64,000 nt of DNA from the NCBI RefSeq assembly GCF_009905615.1, contig NZ_JAAAKW010000006.1, positions 248,001 to 312,000 of the forward strand. Reading direction: 5' to 3'. Numbering within the stretch: the first letter of the stretch is position 1; every line of letters begins with the position of its first letter. Below the pieces are notes generated by a model that did no database searches, was not told where the DNA came from, and saw only the letters and a list, made by a program, of their open reading frames with translations. Both the position numbers and the translations under genes were made by a program. Positions 9,553 to 18,141 of the stretch are shown here, piece by piece. This DNA comes from Pseudomonas sp. SLFW. GTDB lineage: Bacteria; Pseudomonadota; Gammaproteobacteria; Pseudomonadales; Pseudomonadaceae.

Positions 9553-10557
9553 GTGAGTGATCCGATTTTCCGTCTGACCCACGTCAGCAAAACCTTCAAC
9601 CGCGACAACACCGCCACCACCGCGCTTGACGATGTCGATCTGACAATCGAGCGCGGCGCGTTTCTCGGCATCGTCGGCACATCGGGCGCTGGCAAAAGCA
9701 CGCTGCTGCGTCTGCTCAATCTGTTGGAAGCGCCATCGGCGGGCACCGTTGAGTTCGACGGCCAGGACCTGGCATCGCTGGATGCTCGGGGTCAGCGCGA
9801 ATACCTGTCGAAAGTCTCGACCATTTTTCAGCACTTCAATCTGTTTCACGGCAAGACCGTCCTCGACAACGTCGCGTTTCCGCTCGCCATTCGCGGCGTA
9901 CCGGCCGCTGAGCGGTATGCGCGCGCGAGGGCGTTGATCGAAAAAGTCGGACTCCAAGATCGCGAAGGGCATTACCCCTCACAGCTGTCAGGTGGGCAGA
10001 AACAGCGCGTCGGCATAGCCCGCGCCCTGATCACCAACCCCCAAGTCTTGCTGTGCGATGAGGCCACCAGCGCGCTGGACTCACAAACCACTCAGACCAT
10101 TCTTGATCTGCTGGGAGAGCTCAAGCGCCTTTACGGATTCACCGTGATCCTGATCACTCACTCATGGGATGTCATTCGCTACGCCTGCGATGCCGCCGTG
10201 CTGATCGAACACGGGCGTATCACCGAAGCGGGAACGCTCAAGGACGTGATTCAGCGGGAGCACTCGGTCCTCAAGGACCACCTTCTGCCCCTGAACAAAG
10301 ATGCCGCCTGGCAAAACGGACCCGACACCCTTGACCTGATTTTCGAGCATCCCGAAACCCAGACCGACTTGCTGTCCACACTCGCGGGGGCGCTGAGTCT
10401 CGACTTCTCGATCCTGTCCGGGCGGGTCGACAACCTTGGCAAAACCCCGGTCGCCCGGTTTCAGGTGCGCTTTCGCCCACGCCACCCGCAGACCCACCTC
10501 GATGTGGGACAGGTCAAGCAATGGCTGACCGACCAGATGATCACCGTCAACCTCTGA
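9553..10557 (+). CDS. metN: methionine-type ABC transporter ATP-binding protein MetN
   Basis: ATPase subunit of a MetNIQ importer. Start chosen at GTG 9553, with AAGGA 9-13 bases upstream, giving MSDPIFRLTHVSKTF at the family N-terminus. A TTG at 9517 would add 12 residues without a good ribosome site. Walker A GTSGAGKST, signature LSGGQKQR and Walker [12 protein letters not shown] are intact. The last ~85 residues match the NIL regulatory domain that senses cytoplasmic methionine. The gene starts an operon metN-metI-metQ. A second, distinct copy of the system starts at 61994. Confidence 0.93.
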   Translation: MSDPIFRLTHVSKTFNRDNTATTALDDVDLTIERGAFLGIVGTSGAGKSTLLRLLNLLEAPSAGTVEFDGQDLASLDARGQREYLSKVSTIFQHFNLFHGKTVLDNVAFPLAIRGVPAAERYARARALIEKVGLQDREGHYPSQLSGGQKQRVGIARALITNPQVLLCDEATSALDSQTTQTILDLLGELKRLYGFTVILITHSWDVIRYACDAAVLIEHGRITEAGTLKDVIQREHSVLKDHLLPLNKDAAWQNGPDTLDLIFEHPETQTDLLSTLAGALSLDFSILSGRVDNLGKTPVARFQVRFRPRHPQTHLDVGQVKQWLTDQMITVNL

Positions 10558-10575
10558 TTCCCGTTCGAGCGCCCC

Positions 10576-11244
10576 ATGAACCCCATGACTTGGCAAACCT
10601 ACCTTCCGGATTTCTGGGCCGCCCTGGCGCAGACCCTCTACATGATCGCCATCGCGGGCCCCTGCATCATCGTGGCTGGCCTCACGGTGGGCACCACGCT
10701 GTACCTGATCGCGCCACAATCCATTTCACCGAGACCTGCGCTGTATTACCTGCTGACCACCGCCGTCAACGTCGGTCGCTCCATTCCGTTCCTGATTCTG
10801 ATCGTGCTGCTGATCCCCGTCACCCGCGCCACCGTGGGCACAACGCTTGGGCCGGTGGCGGCCATCATTCCACTGGTACTGGGTTTCACGCCGTTCTTCT
10901 CAAGGCTCGTGGAGTCGGTGCTGCGGGAGATTGATCAGGGCCGAATCGAGGCCGCACGTTCCATGGGCGTGACCCGCTTTCAGCTGATTTTCCGGGTGCT
11001 GCTGCCCGAGTCTTTCTCAGGATTACTCAACGCCATGACCATCATTCTGGTGGGCACCGTGGAAGGCACCGCAGTGGCGGGCGCCGTGGGTGCAGGCGGC
11101 GTCGGGGATTTCGCCATCGAGTTTGGCTACCAGCGTTTCTACGGCGAGCTGATGTTCATCTCGGTGTTTTCGATGGTCATCATCGTCCAGTTCATCCAGA
11201 TCACCGGCGACGTGTGGATTCGTGCCCGTAGCCACAAGCGATAG
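10576..11244 (+). CDS. metI: methionine-type ABC transporter permease MetI
   Basis: Inner-membrane channel subunit, 222 residues with five predicted membrane segments. The cytoplasmic coupling loop EAARSMGVTRFQL fits the binding-protein-dependent permease (EAA) motif. It begins 18 bases after metN. Confidence 0.93.
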   Translation: MNPMTWQTYLPDFWAALAQTLYMIAIAGPCIIVAGLTVGTTLYLIAPQSISPRPALYYLLTTAVNVGRSIPFLILIVLLIPVTRATVGTTLGPVAAIIPLVLGFTPFFSRLVESVLREIDQGRIEAARSMGVTRFQLIFRVLLPESFSGLLNAMTIILVGTVEGTAVAGAVGAGGVGDFAIEFGYQRFYGELMFISVFSMVIIVQFIQITGDVWIRARSHKR

Positions 11245-11308
11245 CCGCAAACACTCATCGGCAGGTCGCCAGGCCTGCTGCCCCGCTCAACCTTGTCGAA
11301 GAGAAATC

Positions 11309-12235
11309 ATGGAAAACACACGCGCCACATCCAGACGCACGGTGGCATTGGCCGCCGCCTTTACCGCGATCGCTGCCAGTATTGCGATGGTCATTCCGGC
11401 CTTCATGGGCGCTACCGCGTCGGCCAGCGAGGTGACGGCCACCGCCAACAAGGGCACGACCGTCCCAGACACGCCGCTGAAGATTTACGCGACGGCTTCG
11501 CCTCAGGGCGACATTGTGCGTTTCGTACAGAAACTCGCGGACGCTGACGGTTCCGGGCTGAAGCTCAAGCTGACCACCAGCGGCGGCAGTGGCGCGCTAG
11601 ACTCGTACGAATTGCTCGCCAGCGGCGACACCGACGTGAACTTCACGGGGCACCAACCCTACGTCAACGCCTGGAAAGCGGCGCACCCCAAGCTCAACAA
11701 CTTCGATGGCAAAGCGACAGTGCTGCTGAACGCCTTTGGCTTGTACTCGGTGAAATACACCAGCCCCAAAGACCTGCCGGACGGCGCGAAAATCCTGGTC
11801 CCCAACGAGCAAACCAACCTGCCCCGCTCACTGTTCATTCTTCAGGACTTGGGGCTGATCAAGCTCAATGTGGAAAAGCTCGACAGCTCGCCAGCGGCGA
11901 TTTCGGTGAGCGAAAAATCGATCATCGACAACCCGCGCCATCTGCAATTGATCCCGACCGACACAGTGTTGCGGGCCAAAGCCTTGCCTGATGCCGATGC
12001 CAGCTTCATCAACGGGGACGTTGCCCTGTCGAACGGCGTCGATCCATCACGTGCGCTGGTGCGGGAACACACGGCCGACAACCCGTACGCCAACCTCATC
12101 TACGCACGCAACGAGATGCTGGACGATCCTCGACTGACCCTATTGGCGAAGTACCTGACCGGGCCGGAAGTGAAGCAGTTCATCGAGACCAACTACAAAG
12201 GCTTCGTAGTGCCCGACCAGAAACTCGTCCGCTGA
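11309..12235 (+). CDS. metQ: methionine-type ABC transporter substrate-binding protein MetQ
   Basis: NlpA/MetQ-family binding protein. The ATG at 11309 gives a 308-residue precursor with a charged N-terminus and a long hydrophobic signal (about residues 12-35, ending ATASA). There is no lipobox cysteine, so it should be a soluble periplasmic protein rather than the lipoprotein seen in enteric bacteria. The ligand fold begins with PLKIYATASPQGDIV and contains VNFTGHQPYV in place of the usual D-x-N-x-x-Q-H motif. This divergence makes the exact substrate (methionine, sulfoxide or a sulfonate) uncertain. Confidence 0.88.
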   Translation: MENTRATSRRTVALAAAFTAIAASIAMVIPAFMGATASASEVTATANKGTTVPDTPLKIYATASPQGDIVRFVQKLADADGSGLKLKLTTSGGSGALDSYELLASGDTDVNFTGHQPYVNAWKAAHPKLNNFDGKATVLLNAFGLYSVKYTSPKDLPDGAKILVPNEQTNLPRSLFILQDLGLIKLNVEKLDSSPAAISVSEKSIIDNPRHLQLIPTDTVLRAKALPDADASFINGDVALSNGVDPSRALVREHTADNPYANLIYARNEMLDDPRLTLLAKYLTGPEVKQFIETNYKGFVVPDQKLVR

Positions 12236-12246
12236 TACGGGACATC

Positions 12247-12276
12247 TGGCGCCGCTGCTCGTAACGGCGCCATTTG
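12247..12276. terminator. stem-loop between convergent metQ and sseA
   Basis: TGGCGCCG (12247-12254) pairs perfectly with CGGCGCCA (12265-12272) around a ten-base loop. It lies 12 bases after the metQ stop, with a short T stretch, and could end transcripts from both sides. Confidence 0.6.
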
Positions 12277-12278
12277 CA

Positions 12279-13133
12279 TCACTCCCCTTTCGCCACGCCA
12301 CGCTGCGGATCGTTGATCCACTCGCTCCACGACCCCGCATACAGACGTCCCAATGGATAGCCGGCCAGGCACAGCGCAAACAGGTTGTGGCAGGCCGTCA
12401 CGCCCGAACCGCAGTAGGCGACCAGTTTTTCGGGCGGGCGGCCGTTCAGGGTTTCCGCGAAACGTTGCTTGAGCTGATCGGCAGGCAAAAACCGGCCATC
12501 CGGCCCAAGGTTGTCAGTGAACGCTGCGCATTGCGCGCCCGGGATGTGCCCGGCGATAGGGTCGATTGGCTCGACCTCCCCGCGGAAACGCGCCGGGGCA
12601 CGGGCATCGATCAGGGTCACTTCAGGTTTATCGAGCTTCTTCTGCACATCGGCCGCGCTAAGCACCAGCGCATCGTCAGGCTTGCCTTCGAATCGCCCCT
12701 CGACGTGCTGCGGCGGGTCGAGGCTCAACGGCAAGCCCGCCGCGTGCCAGGCCTTGAGGCCACCGTCGAGAATGAACACGCCTTCGCGTTTGCCCAGCCA
12801 CGCCAGCAGCCACCATGCACGCGCGGCATAGGCGCCTGGGCCGTCGTCGTACAGCACGATGTCGCTGTCATTGTTGACGCCCCAGAAACGCAAACGGTCG
12901 ATCAGCGTGTTGGGGTCAGGCAATGGGTGTCGACCGGTCACGCCCTTGGTGATCGGGCCGCTCAGGTCATTGAGCAAGTCGGCGTAGGACGAGCCTTCGA
13001 TATGGCCCTCCGCGTAGCTGCGCTGGCCGTAGTCCAGATCCTCAAGAGAGGAACGGCAATCCAGAATCACAAGGCCGGGCTGTTTTTGGCGTTCGGCCAG
13101 TTGTTGCGGGCTGATCAATTGCGCGATGGACAT
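12279..13133 (-). CDS. sseA: 3-mercaptopyruvate/thiosulfate sulfurtransferase
   Basis: Two-domain rhodanese of 284 residues that transfers sulfane sulfur from 3-mercaptopyruvate or thiosulfate to thiol acceptors or cyanide. The N-terminal inactive domain spans about 1-135, the catalytic domain 155-280. The active-site loop begins at Cys241 and reads CGSGVTA, the loop typical of mercaptopyruvate sulfurtransferases rather than strict rhodaneses. It is convergent with metQ. Confidence 0.88.
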   Translation of the reverse strand: MSIAQLISPQQLAERQKQPGLVILDCRSSLEDLDYGQRSYAEGHIEGSSYADLLNDLSGPITKGVTGRHPLPDPNTLIDRLRFWGVNNDSDIVLYDDGPGAYAARAWWLLAWLGKREGVFILDGGLKAWHAAGLPLSLDPPQHVEGRFEGKPDDALVLSAADVQKKLDKPEVTLIDARAPARFRGEVEPIDPIAGHIPGAQCAAFTDNLGPDGRFLPADQLKQRFAETLNGRPPEKLVAYCGSGVTACHNLFALCLAGYPLGRLYAGSWSEWINDPQRGVAKGE

Positions 13134-13196
13134 GACGGGCTCCTGCAGACAGTGAAAGTGGCTAAAGCGATAAGACCATTGGATTGAAGGAGACGC

Positions 13197-13886
13197 TCAT
13201 GGGGTCGCCTCCTCCAGTGCCTTGTTCAGCGGCACGTAAAATTCGGTGCACAGCGCGTGGACCGCGTCGTGCGCCAGCGGCGTGACGTAGGCCAGTTCCA
13301 GCACCAAGACTTGATAGACACCGCGCCGAATGGCGTTTTCGTTCAGGTGCGCGGCGTTTTCCCGCGTTGTGCAAAGAAAACGTACCCAGGACGTCAGGAT
13401 GATCCAGGCGTTGAGGGTCAAGGATTCGATCTGCACAGTGTCCATTTTCAAGATCCCGGCCTCGACAAAGCCGCCATAAATGGCCATGGCCTTGATCAGA
13501 CAATGCTGGGAAAACCGGCGATAGCGCGTCGCCAATTCTGGATCGGCGTCGAGCAGGTGCTCAAGGTCGCGGTGCAAGAAACGGTAGCGCCACATCCCGT
13601 CAAGGATTGCCATCAGGTAATGGCGCTTGTCTTCGACATCCGGCAAACGCCCTTTCGGCGGGTGCAGAAAACTGTCCACCAGCGTTTCGTACTCGCTGAA
13701 GAGCTCGGCGATGATCGCCTGCTTATTGGGGAAGTGGTAGTACAGATTGCCCGGCGAAATCTCCATGTGCGCGGCGATGTGGTTGGTGCTGACACTACGC
13801 TCGCCCTGCAGATTGAACAGCTCCAGACTGCTCTGCACGATGCGTTCACGGGTTTTGATGCGTAGGGTTTTGATGCGCGGCGCCAT
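13197..13886 (-). CDS. TetR family transcriptional regulator
   Basis: Repressor-type regulator, 229 residues. The N-terminal helix-turn-helix (about residues 10-60) shows the family pattern VSTNHIAAHMEISPGNLYYHF. The C-terminal ligand domain gives no substrate clue. In P. aeruginosa a TetR gene sits next to and divergent from a coniferyl aldehyde dehydrogenase gene; here that dehydrogenase starts at 19796, with the sugar island in between. It may therefore repress the dehydrogenase from a distance (see the palindrome at 19737). Confidence 0.88.
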   Translation of the reverse strand: MAPRIKTLRIKTRERIVQSSLELFNLQGERSVSTNHIAAHMEISPGNLYYHFPNKQAIIAELFSEYETLVDSFLHPPKGRLPDVEDKRHYLMAILDGMWRYRFLHRDLEHLLDADPELATRYRRFSQHCLIKAMAIYGGFVEAGILKMDTVQIESLTLNAWIILTSWVRFLCTTRENAAHLNENAIRRGVYQVLVLELAYVTPLAHDAVHALCTEFYVPLNKALEEATP

Positions 13887-13899
13887 GTTCGACTCGAAC
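13887..13899. promoter_or_regulatory. perfect 13-base palindrome next to the TetR start codon
   Basis: GTTCGACTCGAAC (arms GTTCGA/TCGAAC around one C) lies immediately upstream of the TetR ATG on the reverse strand, covering the place of its ribosome-binding site. It could be an autoregulatory operator; short palindromes also occur by chance in GC-rich DNA. Confidence 0.3.
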
Positions 13900-14000
13900 G
13901 TGTGGTTGTCACAGTGATGTGCTGGATCTTAACGCATGCGGTCGCGACTCGGTGCGTCTTGGCAGCACATCACACGCCCCCGGCGTGAAGAGCACACTCT

Positions 14001-15128
14001 TCAAACGTGTCCGGACGCGTTCTCCCGCTTGAATTCGTTGAGCGCCGCCACGACCCGTTCTTGCTCGCCTTGGGTCAGTGTCGGATAAATCGGCAGCGAC
14101 AGAATTCGCTCATGCAAGCGCGCCTTCTCCATGGGAAGGCTCAGTTTCAAGGTCTTGTACGGTGCATGATCAGGAATTGGCAGTGGGTAGTGAATGGCGG
14201 TCTGAACACCACGCCGCGCCAAATGCTGTTGCAGGGCGTCGCGCTCAACGCATTCGACCACGAAGAGATGCCAGACATGAGCGTTGCGCTCGCTAACGCC
14301 AGGCAGCGTGATCAGCGGGTTGTTGACCCCTCGCAGGTAGCGCTCGGCCACTTTCCGACGACGCTCGGCATCGGCGTCCAGATAAGCCAGTTTGACCGAC
14401 AGCATCGCGGCCTGGATTTCGTCCAGCCGGCTGTTCACGCCGGGGTAGTCGTGCCGGTATTTGACGCTGGAGCCGTAGTTACCCAATGCCCTGACCAATC
14501 GTGCCAGCTCTTCATCCGACGTGACCACGGCGCCACCGTCCCCGAGCGCGCCGAGGTTTTTTCCTGGATAGAAGCTGAAGGCGGCGGCATGCCCCCAGTT
14601 ACCGGCCTTGCGACCGTTCAACTGAGCACCATGCGCTTGGGCGCAGTCTTCAAGCACCAGCAACCCGTGCCGCTCCGCCAGGGCCATGAGCTTTGGCATC
14701 GGCGCCAGTTGGCCGTAGAGATGAACCGGCAGCAGCACGCGTGTTCGAGGAGTGATAGCGGCTTCGACGGCTGCACAATCGAGGTTGTGCGTGGCGGGGT
14801 CGATATCGACCAGCACGGGTACGAGCCCGGTTTCGGTCACCGCAGATACCGTGGCAATGAACGTATTGGCAGGGACGAGCACCTCGTCCCCGGTCTTGAG
14901 TTTGCCCTGTTGTTTCCAGGCGCGAAGCACCAGTATCAGCGCGTCCAGGCCGTTACCGGTGCCGACAGCGAAGGGGACACCACAGTATTCGGCAAAGGCT
15001 TTTTCGAACCGGGCCAACTCGGCGCCACCGATGTACCAGCCTGAATCGATGACCCTGGCGCAAGCCGCTTTCAACTCGTCGGCGTATTCATGATTGACCG
15101 CTTTCAAATCGAGAAACGGGATATCCAT
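14001..15128 (-). CDS. DegT/DnrJ/EryC1-type sugar aminotransferase (FdtB/QdtB-like)
   Basis: PLP-dependent aminotransferase predicted to convert a dTDP-3-keto-6-deoxyhexose into the 3-amino sugar, using glutamate. 375 residues. The internal aldimine lysine is K190 in [15 protein letters not shown] and the PLP-nitrogen aspartate is D161 in [11 protein letters not shown]. The N-terminus [12 protein letters not shown] is typical of the FdtB/QdtB/VioA branch. The ketoisomerase that would make its substrate is the next gene upstream, three bases away, supporting a 3-amino (Fuc3N or Qui3N) rather than 4-amino product. The order in this reverse-strand operon is dioxygenase-like gene, ketoisomerase, aminotransferase. 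Confidence 0.88.
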   Translation of the reverse strand: MDIPFLDLKAVNHEYADELKAACARVIDSGWYIGGAELARFEKAFAEYCGVPFAVGTGNGLDALILVLRAWKQQGKLKTGDEVLVPANTFIATVSAVTETGLVPVLVDIDPATHNLDCAAVEAAITPRTRVLLPVHLYGQLAPMPKLMALAERHGLLVLEDCAQAHGAQLNGRKAGNWGHAAAFSFYPGKNLGALGDGGAVVTSDEELARLVRALGNYGSSVKYRHDYPGVNSRLDEIQAAMLSVKLAYLDADAERRRKVAERYLRGVNNPLITLPGVSERNAHVWHLFVVECVERDALQQHLARRGVQTAIHYPLPIPDHAPYKTLKLSLPMEKARLHERILSLPIYPTLTQGEQERVVAALNEFKRENASGHV

Positions 15129-15131
15129 TCA

Positions 15132-15578
15132 CTAGCCTCGTGCCGCGGTCAAAAAAGGTCGATACGCATCCGGGGCCATCTCGTCTGCAACCATCTGCTG
15201 AAAAGTGGCGTAGTCCCTGACGTAATCGGCCTCATCGTAGAGATTGTCGGCCAGCACCATCAGCACGCAGTCTGGGGAGAAATCGTACATTTCCCGCCAG
15301 ATGAAGGACTCGATCAGTAGCCCTTGTTGCGGGTGATCGAGACGGATATCGATTTTCTCCGTCCCGTCATCCAGCATGAAACGGCACGAGCCTCGCACGG
15401 CCACGGCCACCTGTTTCAGCGACTTGTGGGCGTGAAAGCCACGACGGACCCCCTCCCCGGTTTCGAACATATAGTAGACACGCTTGACCGAGAAGGGGAT
15501 GTTCTTGCCCTCTTCCAGTGCGATCAATGAGCCGCGCTCATCGCCATGTGTCTGCAACTGCAGGAATTGGATTTTCAT
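15132..15578 (-). CDS. dTDP-4-keto-6-deoxyglucose 3,4-ketoisomerase (FdtA/QdtA family)
   Basis: Small cupin enzyme (148 residues) that moves the keto group of dTDP-4-keto-6-deoxyglucose from C4 to C3. FdtA-type enzymes give the galacto product and QdtA-type the gluco product; I cannot tell which from sequence alone. Family motifs present: HGDERGSLIALE near the N-terminus, KRVYYMF, the cupin histidines in RRGFHAHK, and YDFSPDCVLMVLAD. The precursor needs RmlA and RmlB, which are not in this window and must be encoded elsewhere. Confidence 0.9.
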   Translation of the reverse strand: MKIQFLQLQTHGDERGSLIALEEGKNIPFSVKRVYYMFETGEGVRRGFHAHKSLKQVAVAVRGSCRFMLDDGTEKIDIRLDHPQQGLLIESFIWREMYDFSPDCVLMVLADNLYDEADYVRDYATFQQMVADEMAPDAYRPFLTAARG

Positions 15579-15680
15579 AACGTTTTGCTCGCGAACTCGC
15601 GCAATCCCTTGCAGCCTGTCGACAACCTGTTGATGTACCGAAGTTGGCTGCCGGAGAGTCGAACTCCGGATCTGGCCGCT

Positions 15681-16613
15681 TCAACCTTTCGCATTGATGA
15701 TATTGCCGCGCATCCGCGCAGCCCCTCTGTCGTCCAGGTCCCGGCGCGTGCGCATCGGCTTGAGATCCCCTTGAAGCGTCTCGTTGATCTCATCAATGGC
15801 GGTCTTCGTTTGATTGCCGTTCGACTTACCCACCAAATAACGCAGTGACAAACGAAATTGCTCAGACTCGTGCGCAACGGGTCGCGTGCCGTGCAAGGTG
15901 CAGTTGTGCCACAACCCGACATAGCCGGGACCGCCCAGCAGGGTGCGATCCTCGCAGCGGATCGCGTTGCCGTGGTCATCGGCGTACATCCACTGATCAC
16001 CCCCCAAGGGCTCAAGGCTGTGCGGAAACAGCGTGGCGCCAAACTGGTGGGAGCCAGGAATCAGGTGCAGTGGCGAATCGTACTCCGTCACGTCATGCAA
16101 ATAGACATACAGCGTCAGAAACGTAGAGGGGTCCAGTTCGACCCGCCCTTGGGGCCAATCAATGATGTCCTGATGAAAATCGATGCCGCGAAAATAGGTG
16201 ATGTCGCGGTAAGGCTTCTTGATGTATGGGCCGAGGTTGGCCACGTTCACGTCGCGAATCCGCTCGCGAATCCAGTCTGGCAGCCACGAATCCGGGACGC
16301 CACAAACCGCCTTTTTGATCACCACTTCATAATCGTCGCCCAGCAACTCGCTGAGCGCGCCCGTCAAGCGCGTGTCCTGCTCGATGAACTGCAACTGCTC
16401 GTCGAACTGATTCAGAAAATTAAACGCCTTGGTCGGGTTGGCGTTGAAATGGTTTTCCTGGGCCAGATACTCCGCTTCGTCCATGAACAGGCTGCCATCG
16501 AACGCACGTGCAGCGACCATGGCGCGGTAGAGCGCCTGGACTTGCTCGACATTCAGCATTTCACCAAACAGGTGGGCGCCTTGTTCAATCAGATTCTTTA
16601 CGCAGCTTTGCAT
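15681..16613 (-). CDS. phytanoyl-CoA dioxygenase-like Fe(II)/2-oxoglutarate oxygenase
   Basis: 310-residue member of the PhyH-like family. The iron-binding facial triad is visible as H147-x-D149 (FHQDIID) and H241 (TLHGTRP), with R254 (QFRLSLRYL) placed to bind 2-oxoglutarate. It is the first gene of the reverse-strand sugar operon, 102 bases before the ketoisomerase. In this setting it may hydroxylate a sugar nucleotide, a lipid-linked glycan or a substituent, but nothing in the sequence fixes the substrate. It opens away from the divergent formyltransferase. Confidence 0.8.
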   Translation of the reverse strand: MQSCVKNLIEQGAHLFGEMLNVEQVQALYRAMVAARAFDGSLFMDEAEYLAQENHFNANPTKAFNFLNQFDEQLQFIEQDTRLTGALSELLGDDYEVVIKKAVCGVPDSWLPDWIRERIRDVNVANLGPYIKKPYRDITYFRGIDFHQDIIDWPQGRVELDPSTFLTLYVYLHDVTEYDSPLHLIPGSHQFGATLFPHSLEPLGGDQWMYADDHGNAIRCEDRTLLGGPGYVGLWHNCTLHGTRPVAHESEQFRLSLRYLVGKSNGNQTKTAIDEINETLQGDLKPMRTRRDLDDRGAARMRGNIINAKG

Positions 16614-16797
16614 GATCTACCCGCTAAACGGTCCGCGAACACTCTGATAGCCTTATCGGCAGAGCTGGATTTAAATGAAATCGAGCCAGGAAAAATATCT
16701 GCCAACTGCTTGCCCGGACGAAACGCTACTGATGGACAGGCTGTGGCCTTCGTCGTCAGTATTTGCCATCGCGTCACGGGCCGAGGAAACGCAGACA

Positions 16798-17982
16798 GTG
16801 ATCATCATCGCCGGTAAGAACAACATCGCCGTGCACGGCCTGGAGCTGGCACTCAAACACTTCCCCGCACAGGTTTTGGCGGTGGTCTGCAACCGAAACG
16901 AAGGTGGTGTTGATACGTGGCAACGGTCGCTGCGTGCCGCTGCCAAGCGCCACGGCGTGCAGGAGATCACCCTCGACGACGCCTACAAAACGACCCGCAC
17001 CGCCTTTCTGTCTCTGGAGTTCGACCAACTGGTCGTGCCCTCGCGATTCTCGGTACCAAATCTCTTCAACATCCACTTTTCGCAATTGCCTGCGTACAAG
17101 GGCATGTACACCTCGGTCTGGCCGCTACTTCACGGCCAACAGGAAGCGGGGGTGACTCTGCACTATCTTGAACCCGGCATCGATACTGGCGATATCGTGG
17201 CGCAACTGACGTTTCCTTTGGTCGAATGGTGGACGTGCAGGGATTTGTACTTCGCCTTCAATCAACACGCTGCCCGGCTGCTCGACACATGGTTTGCTCG
17301 ACTGGTGAACGATTCAGTGGAAGCGCAGGCACAGGCCGCTGCGGGATCAAGCTATTTCTCCAAGGCCTCTATCGATTATTCGACGCTGGGCATCGGCCCC
17401 GTCACCACCGCGTGGGCGTGCGTTAACAAGGTCCGCGCCTTCACCTTCCGCGAATACCAGTTGCTCAAGTGGGAAGGCTTCCCTATCGCCTCGGCCAGTG
17501 TTTTGCCGACCAAATCGACGCGCGAACCCGGCGCGGTCGTCGAGCGATCAGAAAACCATGTCGATATAGCCAGCATCGACTTCGATGTTCGGCTCCATTT
17601 CGACCGGTTGCCCGAGATGCTCCAAGCCTGTGAGAACGGCAATCTGGAGGCCGTCATCGCCTTGGAAAACAATATCGCTGGCTTCGACGACGCCAACGAT
17701 AAAGGCTGGACCCCGCTCATCATCGCCAGTTATGCAGGGGCCTACGACGTCGTGCGCTGGCTCCTGGCAAAGGGGGCATCGCCTGACCGCACTAATAACA
17801 AAGGAACGACACCGTTGATGTACGCGAAAGATGCGTACTTCTCAGGTCGTTGTCGAAAAACGTTCTCTCTGCTGAAGGAAAACGGCGCCGATCCTTATGC
17901 GCGGGATTACTCGGGCAAACAGGTGTCCGAATACGTAAGTGCAGCGCAATTCGAAGAACTGTTAACGCCTATCAAGGTGTGA
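16798..17982 (+). CDS. dTDP-3-aminosugar N-formyltransferase with C-terminal ankyrin repeats
   Basis: Predicted to transfer formyl from N10-formyltetrahydrofolate to the 3-amino group of dTDP-Fuc3N or dTDP-Qui3N. Start chosen at GTG 16798: GAGGAA lies nine bases upstream and the protein then begins MIIIAGKNNIAVHGL, as this family does. An in-frame ATG at 16675 would add 41 residues outside the fold. From the GTG the protein has 394 residues. The formyltransferase triad is N91, H93 (FNIHFSQLP) and D129 (PGIDTGDIV). About residues 265-394 are two to three ankyrin repeats (GWTPLIIASYAGAYDVVRWLLAKGA and following). The same architecture occurs in Providencia QdtF and Campylobacter WlaRD, where the ankyrin part binds a second nucleotide-sugar. 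Confidence 0.88.
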   Translation: MIIIAGKNNIAVHGLELALKHFPAQVLAVVCNRNEGGVDTWQRSLRAAAKRHGVQEITLDDAYKTTRTAFLSLEFDQLVVPSRFSVPNLFNIHFSQLPAYKGMYTSVWPLLHGQQEAGVTLHYLEPGIDTGDIVAQLTFPLVEWWTCRDLYFAFNQHAARLLDTWFARLVNDSVEAQAQAAAGSSYFSKASIDYSTLGIGPVTTAWACVNKVRAFTFREYQLLKWEGFPIASASVLPTKSTREPGAVVERSENHVDIASIDFDVRLHFDRLPEMLQACENGNLEAVIALENNIAGFDDANDKGWTPLIIASYAGAYDVVRWLLAKGASPDRTNNKGTTPLMYAKDAYFSGRCRKTFSLLKENGADPYARDYSGKQVSEYVSAAQFEELLTPIKV

Positions 17983-17985
17983 ACC

Positions 17986-18138
17986 ATGCCCCACAGACAA
18001 CTCGACAGAAACTATCCGAACTTGGCGCTCGCACCTATTTTGACGTCAACAAATACACGCACTCAGAGACTTGACAAGTTGGTGGCCCATCGCAAACTAC
18101 GCCTTGGTCAAATCCGAGCGATCATAGTTAACGGGTGA
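17986..18138 (+). CDS. possible 50-residue basic protein between the formyltransferase and glycosyltransferase genes
   Basis: An ATG three bases after the formyltransferase stop opens a 50-codon frame beginning MPHRQLDRNYPNLALAPI and ending three bases before the next gene's ATG. AAGGTG lies six bases before the ATG. The product is basic (many Arg/Lys) with no signal peptide or recognisable domain. The tight end-to-end fit between two genes is the main reason to consider it real; it could equally be chance. Confidence 0.28.
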   Translation: MPHRQLDRNYPNLALAPILTSTNTRTQRLDKLVAHRKLRLGQIRAIIVNG

Positions 18139-18141
18139 AGT

